DNA of 64,000 nt, from assembly GCF_900107975.1 (NCBI RefSeq), contig NZ_FNVF01000001.1, positions 809,227-873,226 of the forward strand. The letters run 5' to 3'. The notes under the pieces were generated by a model. It worked only from the letters and a program-made list of their open reading frames with translations. It had not been told where the DNA came from and did not search any database. This stretch comes from Paenibacillus sp. UNC499MF (GTDB lineage Bacteria; Bacillota; Bacilli; Paenibacillales; NBRC-103111). The position numbers were made by a program, and so were the translations under genes. Shown piece by piece: positions 57,796 through 64,000 of this stretch (positions are counted from its first letter, which is position 1; each line of letters begins with the position of its first letter).

Positions 57796-59415
57796 ATGAG
57801 GAATAGAAAATGGGCCGCGGCAGCCGTTTTAGGCTGTATACTGACGGGCTCGGCAACGGCGAACGCGTATGAATCGAGACTAAAACCGTTCGGAGATGTG
57901 CCGGAGAGTGCCTGGTCCGCCGAACATATTTATACGCTTGCGGCCGTGCAGGCGCTGGACGGCTACCAGGACGGCGGATTTCATCCGCTTGCGGCCATGT
58001 CCCGCGAGGAATTTATGAAGCTGCTCGTCACGGCGGCAAAAGCCGGATACGATCCGGCTCATCCCGCGGCTCTTGCGGATGTCGGCCGGGACCGCTGGTC
58101 CTACCCGATGATCGGCGCCGCTTTCCAGCGCGGCTGGATCAAAGCGATGGTTGACAGCGGAGGAGGTTTCCATCCGGCCGCCCCGATCCGCAGGGAAGAG
58201 GTAGCCTACGCGATGGGCAGCCTGCTGCTGGACAAGCTGAGCGAAGCGGAGCGTGCAAGCTGGCTGGAGAGCGGCTGGAAGCGGGAGCAGAGCAGCCGGG
58301 CGTTCAAGGATGCGGCGGGAGTCGACGAGGCTCTGAAGCCTTACGTGTATTACGCGGTAAACCGCGGAATGCTGGAAGGCAGCGAGAACGGCCTTGAGCC
58401 GGATAAGCAGCTGAGCCGCCAGGAAGCGGCGGCGGTTATTAACCGGCTGCTGCACAAGGAAGCGGCGGACAAGCCGCTGGAGGTCACCGGCTTTTATGCG
58501 GTGCAGTCCTACAACAGCCTGGGCAGGATGCCGCTGCTGGACCGCGTTGCCCTCGGCTGGTGGCATCTGAATTATGAAGGTGCCGGCTCCGCCAAGCTCG
58601 GCTCGGCGAACGATCCGTTTAAATTCAATCAGCCTGAAGGCTGGCAGGAAGTGACAGCTGCCGCAAATTCAGCCGGAACAGCCAAAGATCTGATGGTATT
58701 TGCCAACAAATCGCACCGCGTGGAAGAGTTTCTGGGCGATGCGGCAGCACGCAAAGCGTTCGCGGCTTCGCTTGCGGAAATTCTTTCCGATCCGAAATAC
58801 GGTTTCACCGGCGTCTGCATAGACTTCGAAGATTTGTACGGAGCGGACAAGAAAGCGGAATTTTCCGCCTTCTTAAGCGAAGTCAAGGAAGCGGCGAAAG
58901 GCAAGACGCTTACCGTAGCGGTGCCTCCGACCTACTATTTCGAAGGCTATGATCTTCCGTCCATCGGGAAAACGGCGGACACGGTCATTCTCATGGCGTA
59001 CGGGTTTCTGTACAAACCGGACCGGCTCCCGTCCGCACCGCTTCCGCTCGCTGCCGAAGCCGTGAGAGATACGATTAAAGCCGGTGTGCCGGCGGAGAAA
59101 CTTGTTCTCGGCATCAGCAAGAAAACGGACCAGTTTATCGATCAGGGCGGAACGACCTCTTACGCTTCGCCGGCGAGTTCGGCGGTGGAAGAGCGTCTGA
59201 AGAAACCCGGTGTGCAGTCGACCTTATCCGTTCCTTATCTGCTCGGGCACATCCGCTATACCGATGGAGGCAAGCACGAATTATTTTACGAGGATTCCGA
59301 CAGCGTGGACCGCAAAATCTGGCTGGCGCGGTATTACGGCTTAAAAGGTGTTTCCCTGTGGTATATGGGGCAGTTCACGGATAGCGACTGGCAGCGGATC
59401 GACGCAGTGAAGTGA
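57796..59415 (+). CDS. SLH-anchored family-18 glycoside hydrolase (SleL/YaaH-like)
   Basis: 539 residues. A signal peptide (1-25, ATANA) is followed by three SLH repeats: FGDVPESAWSAEHIYTLAAV at ~32-78, ADVGRDRWSYPMIGAAFQRG at ~94-140 and FKDAAGVDEALKPYVYYAVN at ~172-218. The GH18 domain runs from ~230 to 535 with the active-site strand VCIDFEDLYG (D343, E345) and the late Trp motif GVSLWYMGQF. Spore and wall enzymes of this type cleave peptidoglycan glycan strands. The product should sit on the surface, bound to the wall polymer. It overlaps the next gene by four bases (GTGA). Confidence 0.9.
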   Translation: MRNRKWAAAAVLGCILTGSATANAYESRLKPFGDVPESAWSAEHIYTLAAVQALDGYQDGGFHPLAAMSREEFMKLLVTAAKAGYDPAHPAALADVGRDRWSYPMIGAAFQRGWIKAMVDSGGGFHPAAPIRREEVAYAMGSLLLDKLSEAERASWLESGWKREQSSRAFKDAAGVDEALKPYVYYAVNRGMLEGSENGLEPDKQLSRQEAAAVINRLLHKEAADKPLEVTGFYAVQSYNSLGRMPLLDRVALGWWHLNYEGAGSAKLGSANDPFKFNQPEGWQEVTAAANSAGTAKDLMVFANKSHRVEEFLGDAAARKAFAASLAEILSDPKYGFTGVCIDFEDLYGADKKAEFSAFLSEVKEAAKGKTLTVAVPPTYYFEGYDLPSIGKTADTVILMAYGFLYKPDRLPSAPLPLAAEAVRDTIKAGVPAEKLVLGISKKTDQFIDQGGTTSYASPASSAVEERLKKPGVQSTLSVPYLLGHIRYTDGGKHELFYEDSDSVDRKIWLARYYGLKGVSLWYMGQFTDSDWQRIDAVK

Positions 59416-60032
59416 GAAGTGCGGGAGCTTTGAAGCGGAGACAGAAGCCGGGAATGACTGCTAAAGGAAGGCTATTCAGAGCCGCCTTCGCCGTATTGGC
59501 CGCTGTAGTGTCCGCCTTCATGCTTTTTCAGCTCGTGATGACGAAAACGGACGAGAAAAATCTGGAGGAGCTCGGGCTGGACAGCGCGCGGCTGCTGACC
59601 GGACTGGACCCGGGGGTCGCTCGGAAAATGGATGAGCTGCTGGCCAAAACGGCCGCTATCGGCATCAGAATCGTCATTACGGACGATTTCCGCAGCATGG
59701 AAGAACAGGACAAGCTGTACGGCCAGGGACGGACAAGCGAAGGAAAGATTGTGACGCACGCCAAGGGTGGGGAGTCTTATCACAACTACGGCCTGGCGAT
59801 CGATTTTGCCCTCAAAACGAAATCCGGCAAAATCATCTGGGACATGAACGCCGACACGAACGGCGACGGCCGCAAAGACTGGACGCAGGTCGTTGCGATT
59901 GCCAAGGAGCTCGGCTTCGAATGGGGAGGGGACTGGACCAGTTTCCCCGACTATCCCCATCTGCAGCTCAGTTACGGTTTAAGCATCGCCGAGCTTCAAC
60001 GCGGCACGAAAACGGCCCGTTCGGGTCCTTAA
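59412..60032 (+). CDS. M15-family D-Ala-D-Ala carboxypeptidase/L-Ala-D-Glu peptidase, membrane-anchored
   Basis: 206 residues. One N-terminal membrane segment (~22-43) anchors the enzyme. Zinc ligands are H124 and D131 (YHNYGLAIDFA) and H183 (YPHLQLS), and the upstream block ITDDFRSMEEQDKLYGQG is typical of CwlK/VanY-type M15 peptidases. It trims the stem peptides of peptidoglycan outside the cell. The GTG at 59412 overlaps the stop of the GH18 gene; ATG at 59454 is an alternative. The pair probably acts together on the wall. Confidence 0.9.
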   Translation: MRSAGALKRRQKPGMTAKGRLFRAAFAVLAAVVSAFMLFQLVMTKTDEKNLEELGLDSARLLTGLDPGVARKMDELLAKTAAIGIRIVITDDFRSMEEQDKLYGQGRTSEGKIVTHAKGGESYHNYGLAIDFALKTKSGKIIWDMNADTNGDGRKDWTQVVAIAKELGFEWGGDWTSFPDYPHLQLSYGLSIAELQRGTKTARSGP

Positions 60033-60037
60033 CGGAT

Positions 60038-60080
60038 AAAAAGGCGGTTTCACGGGACATTCCCCGGGAAACCGCCTTTT
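60038..60080. terminator. Bidirectional terminator
   Basis: AAAAGGCGGTTTC pairs with GAAACCGCCTTTT around a GG/CC inner stem. A/T tracts on both sides serve the converging peptidase and cyclase genes. Confidence 0.85.
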
Positions 60081-60088
60081 GTATGCAA

Positions 60089-61735
60089 TTACATGTTCTC
60101 CCGGGAATCGGGACTGAACGTCACGCGATTTTTCCCGCTTCGCTTGGACATATACAGAGCCTGGTCGGCAAGGCGCATCGTTTCGATCGGATCTTCGTGA
60201 TGAAGCGGCCATACCGAAGCGCCGATGCTGCAGCCGATTCTTAACGCTTGATCGTCCACGAGAAACGGCTCGTTCATTTTCTCCAGAATGCTTCCGGCCA
60301 GACGGATGGCGGCGGGATCGGGAGCGGAGGCGCCCGTCGGCAGGACGATGACAAATTCGTCTCCGCCCACCCGTGAAAGGATGCTGTCCGGACTCAAGCC
60401 CTGTGTGAGCCGCAGAGCGGTCTGCTGGAGAAGTTTATCCCCGAACAGATGGCCGAGCGAATCGTTTACTTTTTTGAATCCGTCAAGATCCAGATAAAGA
60501 AACGTCAGCGTCGTCCCGTTCTCTTTCGCCTGACTCATCGCCTGTTCCAGGTAAGCGTCCAGAGCGATACGGTTCGGGAGTCCCGTCAGCTTGTCGTGAA
60601 GGGCAAGATCGGACATATGATCCAGTGCATGCTCCGTTTTCGTCAAGTTGTCGACGAGATTGCGCAGGGAATCCGACAAGATGCGGATCTCCCGGATAAA
60701 CGTGAAAGCCGGGAAAACGGCAGGCTCGCCTTTCCGGAGCAGGTCCGCAGAGCGGGTAATTCTTTGCAACGGGCGGACGACCCAGCCGGCAAGAAATGCG
60801 GCAAGTACAGCGAAGACGATGGACAGGATAATTCCGGCTGCGGTTATGTATGTTTTCAGCTCGCGAACGGAGCTGAAAGCGACGTCGGCAGGTTCCCTCA
60901 CCAGAACGGACCAGCCCAGCCCGGGGTAATCCAGATATCCGTCTCCGTACGCATATCCGCTCAAATAGGTCTGCCCGTTCGGGTACGTCTCCGTCAGCCA
61001 GCCGTTGCTTCCTGCCTGAGCCCGGCGCAGGCTTTGCGTTTCCAGCGGACGAAAGAGGGATTCTTTGGGTCCGAGAAGAACCGTATTTTCTTTCTTGCTC
61101 ACAATGAGTACTTCAAGCTGATTCATTTTCTCTTTAAGCGGCTGAAGAAGCGCAGCTTCGACTTCGCGGGACCACTCCCAGCTTAGATGAGCGGCGAGGA
61201 CTCCGGTAAGCTGGCCCTGCTTGTTGTAGACCGGCGTGCTGATATCGACGAACTGAAGCGGTTCGCCCGAAGGATTGGGCAGAAGTTTGGCGAGCAGAAC
61301 AGCTTCGTGAACGTCGCCGATGAACCGCCCTTTCCTTCCTTCGGTGAAGACGGGTCTGGACGCGATATTAGTTCCGGTCAGGATGCCGTCCGTCGAGGCC
61401 GTCACTTTTCCTTCGGGGTCGATAAAAGCGACCCATGTGTAGGAGGGAAAGCTTTTTTTCAGCCGTTCGAGCAGATTCCGCAGCTCTTTGGCGTCGCCGG
61501 CATTTTCACGGCTTGAGAGCAGCTCGCTCAGGACTTCTATTTCTCCGGCGCGGGACCACATAAAATGGTCCAGCTTGTCGGCCATTTGATAGGCGACCTG
61601 GGAAAGCGAGGTGCCGATCGTTTCTTCGACCTGATGGGTCGTTTTTTTGCCGATCACCGTACTCAGCACCAGCGTCAGAAGACAGATGACCAAGGCGGAA
61701 ATCAGGGCAAACGTAGTTCGTAAACTGAGTGACAT
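60089..61735 (-). CDS. Membrane diguanylate cyclase (Cache-HAMP-GGDEF)
   Basis: 548 residues. An N-terminal membrane segment (~8-28), a double-Cache-type extracellular sensor (~35-285, with GKVTASTDGILTGTNI and VDISTPVYNKQGQLTGVLAA), a second segment and HAMP (~290-355), then a GGDEF domain with the intact active site GGDEF at 457-461. It should make cyclic di-GMP from GTP in response to an external ligand. The sequence RVGGDEFVIVLP has no RxxD inhibitory site directly upstream that I can see clearly. The ATG at 61735 has AAGGAGA upstream. Confidence 0.93.
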   Translation of the reverse strand: MSLSLRTTFALISALVICLLTLVLSTVIGKKTTHQVEETIGTSLSQVAYQMADKLDHFMWSRAGEIEVLSELLSSRENAGDAKELRNLLERLKKSFPSYTWVAFIDPEGKVTASTDGILTGTNIASRPVFTEGRKGRFIGDVHEAVLLAKLLPNPSGEPLQFVDISTPVYNKQGQLTGVLAAHLSWEWSREVEAALLQPLKEKMNQLEVLIVSKKENTVLLGPKESLFRPLETQSLRRAQAGSNGWLTETYPNGQTYLSGYAYGDGYLDYPGLGWSVLVREPADVAFSSVRELKTYITAAGIILSIVFAVLAAFLAGWVVRPLQRITRSADLLRKGEPAVFPAFTFIREIRILSDSLRNLVDNLTKTEHALDHMSDLALHDKLTGLPNRIALDAYLEQAMSQAKENGTTLTFLYLDLDGFKKVNDSLGHLFGDKLLQQTALRLTQGLSPDSILSRVGGDEFVIVLPTGASAPDPAAIRLAGSILEKMNEPFLVDDQALRIGCSIGASVWPLHHEDPIETMRLADQALYMSKRSGKNRVTFSPDSRENM

Positions 61736-61923
61736 TCAATAGTCTCCTTGTACATGCTAAATCCGGTTCTCCCTGCATAAAGCCGGTAACCGGGAACGCT
61801 TTTATTTATATCGGAAACCAGCGACAGCTTATTTAGAGAAGGCCTATGGACAAAAGGACAAGGGGAAATGCGGGCGATTTACCGGTTCTTCTTTTGATAA
61901 ACGAAAATTTAAAATATCTGATA

Positions 61924-61950
61924 TATAATAAACGAAATAATTATTGTTTA
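61924..61950 (+). promoter_or_regulatory. AT-rich promoter with palindromic operator before the sugar kinase
   Basis: TATAAT at 61924-61929 is followed at once by a near-palindrome whose ends TAAAC (61929-61933) and GTTTA (61946-61950) are complementary, with AATAATTATT inside. Its position over the transcription start suits a repressor such as a XylR/ROK-type regulator. The -35 is unclear. Confidence 0.45.
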
Positions 61951-61973
61951 GTTAAATGAAGGAGAAGAGAGCA

Positions 61974-62078
61974 ATGGACAGAAGGGCAGTGTGCCTGTTT
62001 TTCTTTTTTTGTAGGTGGAGTCCGGAAGTTGGTATAATGGGTGAAAAAAGATTTCAGGAGCCGGGAGAACGAGAATAA
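61974..62078 (+). CDS. Possible 34-residue leader peptide overlapping the sugar kinase start
   Basis: ATG at 61974 with AAGGAG 9 nt upstream opens a 34-codon frame that ends in TAATG, overlapping the kinase start by one base. The T-run after a small hairpin (GGCA/TGCC at about 61985-61995) is read as four Phe codons. Translation of this leader could affect a weak terminator in the same stretch. The peptide itself resembles nothing known, and the signals could be coincidental. Confidence 0.35.
   Translation: MDRRAVCLFFFFCRWSPEVGIMGEKRFQEPGERE
62009..62038 (+). promoter_or_regulatory. Second candidate promoter for the sugar kinase
   Basis: TTGTAG (62009) and a perfect TATAAT (62033) are spaced by 18 bp, only 40 bp before the kinase ATG. 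A transcript from here would skip the leader ORF. Confidence 0.5.
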
Positions 62079-63595
62079 TGACATACATAGCCTCCTTTGA
62101 TATCGGTACGACCCATGTAAAAGGAATTCTCGTCAGCAAGGACGGGGAGCTTTTTCACGAACGGAACGTTCCGCTGACCTGCCGTCAGGAGCCGCCTTTT
62201 ATCGAGCAGGAGCCCGAACAGTGGTTTAAAGCGGTAGGCGTCATTGTGAGCGGGTGGCTTGGAAGCGGGATCGACGCCGGACAAATCGGTCTCGTCGCGC
62301 TCAGCGGACAGATGCAGGACTGTATCCCCGTGGACGGGCAGGGGCGCGCGGTCCGGCCCGCCATTCTTTACTCGGACACCCGTGCGGGAGCCGAAGCCCG
62401 GCTTATCTGCCGGGAAATCGGGGAAGAAGAGATTGTACGCTGTACCGCCAACGGGATGGACGGAACTTTAACGTTTCCCAAACTGCTCTGGCTGAAAACG
62501 CACGAACCGGACACAAGCGCGCGCACCAGCCGCTATCTGATTTCTTCGAAGGATTACGTCATCGCGCGGCTGACCGGAGCTTTCGTGACGGACCCTACCT
62601 CGGCGGCTACCGCCGGGTGCATGGATATCCGGCGGAGGGTATGGCGAGAAGACTGGCTCGTGCGGATGGGGCTTCCCGCCGGCAAGCTGCCGGACATACT
62701 CCCTTCGGGAGAGACGGCCGGACGGGTGCATGCGGAAGGAAGCCGCCTTACGGGCCTGGCGGAGGGGACGCCCGTTCTGTGCGGCATCGGCGACGCGGGA
62801 GCCGCAACGCTCGGCGCCGGAGTCTACGAGCCCGGCGAGGTGTATGCCTACATCGGAACGACCGGATGGATAGCCGGCGTATCCGGCGGGGTGGCTGACC
62901 CTGCTGCGGGTCTGTTTAACCTTGCTTACGCGGAGCCCGGCCGTTACATCCAGGTCGCTCCGCTGACGAACGCAGGCAATGCGCACCATTGGGCCGCCGA
63001 GGTGTTCGGGCCCGAAGAGGCCGATATGGACGGACAGGAGAGGTACGAGGCGGTCGAACGCCTCGTGGAAGCATCCGACCGGAGCAGGAACATGATCTTG
63101 TTCCTGCCTTATCTGAACGGGGAGAGGTGCCCCGTTCAGGATGAGGAGGCGTCGGGCTGCTTCATCGGCCTGCGTCCTTCCGCGACGAAAGCCGATATGG
63201 CGGCTGCCGTGCTTGAAGGCGTCGCATTCGCGATGAAGCAGGTCATGGAGCTGCAGGCAGAGCCTGGACGGGCCGCTTCTTTGACTCTCATCGGAGGGGG
63301 AGCGAGAAGCCGCCAGTGGTGCGGGATTCTGGCCGATGTTTTCGGGACGGAAGTATCCGTTCCCTCCGAATCGCAGTTTTTGCCCTGCCTGGGCGCGGCG
63401 CTGCTCGGATTTCCCGGCATGGGCTGGGAAAGCAGCTATAAACGGCTTTGCGAGCAATTCAAGAGTAAACGGAACAGCGAAACGTTTAGTCCTAATGCGG
63501 CACATAAAGCGCATTACGAATCCAAATATGCCCGCTATTTGAAGTTGTATCCCGCGCTTGCCCCGGTTTTCCGGCAGGCTGCGCCGGAAGTTTAA
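62078..63595 (+). CDS. FGGY-family carbohydrate kinase (xylulokinase/gluconokinase-like)
   Basis: 505 residues. The N-terminal phosphate loop is ASFDIGTTHVKGILV. The substrate-side motif ALSGQMQDCIPVDGQGRAVR is of the xylulokinase/gluconokinase type. The C-terminal FGGY-like region shows LLFLPYLNGERCP-type sequence (here FLPYLNGERCPVQDEEASG) and the ATP-site SLTLIGGGARSRQWCGILAD. It phosphorylates a sugar or sugar acid in the cytosol. The ATG at 62078 has GGGAGAACG upstream. No isomerase or transporter is adjacent, so the substrate cannot be fixed. Confidence 0.9.
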   Translation: MTYIASFDIGTTHVKGILVSKDGELFHERNVPLTCRQEPPFIEQEPEQWFKAVGVIVSGWLGSGIDAGQIGLVALSGQMQDCIPVDGQGRAVRPAILYSDTRAGAEARLICREIGEEEIVRCTANGMDGTLTFPKLLWLKTHEPDTSARTSRYLISSKDYVIARLTGAFVTDPTSAATAGCMDIRRRVWREDWLVRMGLPAGKLPDILPSGETAGRVHAEGSRLTGLAEGTPVLCGIGDAGAATLGAGVYEPGEVYAYIGTTGWIAGVSGGVADPAAGLFNLAYAEPGRYIQVAPLTNAGNAHHWAAEVFGPEEADMDGQERYEAVERLVEASDRSRNMILFLPYLNGERCPVQDEEASGCFIGLRPSATKADMAAAVLEGVAFAMKQVMELQAEPGRAASLTLIGGGARSRQWCGILADVFGTEVSVPSESQFLPCLGAALLGFPGMGWESSYKRLCEQFKSKRNSETFSPNAAHKAHYESKYARYLKLYPALAPVFRQAAPEV

Positions 63596-63617
63596 CGAGA
63601 TGGGAGATAAAAATGAA

Positions 63618-63839
63618 ATGGAGCACTATCAGACGCTTATCGGGGTAGTTCTGGAAAAATTGAACCAGTCTCATCAAGAACTGAAATTTAATCTGGACGG
63701 GTTGAACAGCGTGCTGGCCGGCCATACCACGGAAGAAATCGCCGCCGCTCCCGAGCTGCTGACGATACTCGAGCTAAGGGACGGGTATGCGGACATAGTC
63801 GCGGCTGCGGAAAAGCGTTTCCCGGGCTTGAAGGGATAA
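63618..63839 (+). CDS. Small hypothetical protein
   Basis: 73 residues from the ATG at 63618 (GGGAGA about 10 nt upstream); ATG at 63600 is also possible. Helical, Leu/Glu-rich, soluble (VVLEKLNQSHQELKFNLDGL). It lies 22 bp after the sugar kinase, so it is probably co-transcribed. No family is recognised. Confidence 0.55.
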   Translation: MEHYQTLIGVVLEKLNQSHQELKFNLDGLNSVLAGHTTEEIAAAPELLTILELRDGYADIVAAAEKRFPGLKG

Positions 63840-63860
63840 CGGACCCCGTCTGCCCGTAAT

Positions 63861-63910
63861 GACGCCAAATAAGCCGGATCGTGAAGTTCACGATCCGGCT
63901 TATTTGCGTC
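63861..63910 (+). terminator. Long hairpin, probable terminator
   Basis: GACGCCAAATAAGCCGGATC and the following bases pair with a nearly perfect complement (one bulged C) over about 23 bp. There is no T-run after it; instead the tandem repeat begins inside the right arm (GCGTC). Confidence 0.6.
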
Positions 63911-64000
63911 AGCACGCCTAGCGTCAGCACGCCTAGCGTCAGCACGCCTAGCGTCAGCACGCCTAGCGTCAGCACGCCTAGCGTCAGCACGCCTAGCGTC
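63906..64000. repeat. Tandem 15-bp repeat, at least six perfect copies, running off the window
   Basis: AGCACGCCTAGCGTC is repeated six times without change from 63911 to 64000, preceded by a partial unit GCGTC (63906-63910) that is also the right arm of the hairpin. The array continues beyond the right edge. On the minus strand it would read as repeated Leu-Thr-Leu-Gly-Val, but no start signal supports coding. Each unit junction contains GCGT and ACGC arms able to form a small hairpin. Confidence 0.95.

Noticed and set aside
63906..64000. Terminal repeat as a CRISPR array
   Set aside because: Units are contiguous 15-mers with no unique spacers, so it is a simple tandem repeat.

Overview
This window reads as a chromosomal segment of an endospore-forming, Gram-positive Bacillales bacterium, most likely Paenibacillus or a close relative. 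The evidence is: two complete spore-germinant-receptor (ger) operons, several lipoproteins with Gram-positive type II signal peptides, two surface proteins with three S-layer-homology (SLH) repeats each, AGGAGG-type ribosome binding sites with many GTG/TTG starts, and a fairly high GC content for Bacillales. No rRNA, tRNA, CRISPR array or intact insertion sequence was seen.

Layout. 1-5 kb: a lactonase cut by the left edge, a Bcr/CflA-type drug exporter and a nitroreductase whose promoters share an operator half-site, and a two-domain wall hydrolase. 5-9.1 kb: germination operon 1 on the minus strand (gerA, gerC, a small D-type subunit, gerB). 9.3-16.9 kb: mixed metabolic and small genes, including a stand-alone fabF divergent from an XRE regulator, an FAD oxidoreductase followed by a half-length MFS protein, and a [2Fe-2S] thioredoxin-fold protein behind a Zur-like box. 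17-22 kb: a zinc alcohol dehydrogenase, a visibly AT-richer TetR/flavin-monooxygenase cassette, a MITE-like element and an AAA ATPase. 22-31.5 kb: a BNR-repeat lipoprotein, the copper ATPase copA behind a CsoR-like promoter, a SWIM-SNF2 helicase, a TipAS-type MerR regulator and a second nitroreductase.

32-41 kb is the most coherent region. Two OmpR-type two-component systems lie in tandem, each followed by exported proteins: a beta-propeller lipoprotein, a second lipoprotein and an SLH protein after the first, and a lipoprotein with a Met/His-rich tail after the second. Two of these genes appear to start with CTG. 41.3-45.1 kb is germination operon 2 (gerA, gerB, gerC, minus strand). 45.6-54.5 kb carries small regulators, a MerR/thioredoxin operon, a sugar ABC importer without its own ATPase, an MpsC-family protein, a receiver-domain protein, an acyl-CoA thioesterase and an HExxH protein.

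54.5-64 kb holds a YwaF-type membrane protein, several unknowns, a small gene broken by a single-base frameshift, a zinc-ribbon protein with a deoxyribosyltransferase-like C terminus, a translationally coupled pair of wall enzymes (SLH-GH18 and M15 peptidase), a diguanylate cyclase, and an FGGY sugar kinase with an overlapping leader ORF. The window ends inside a perfect 15-bp tandem repeat. The common thread is envelope biology: germination receptors, wall hydrolases, S-layer proteins and envelope-sensing regulation. All assignments come from reading the sequence; no database search was run.
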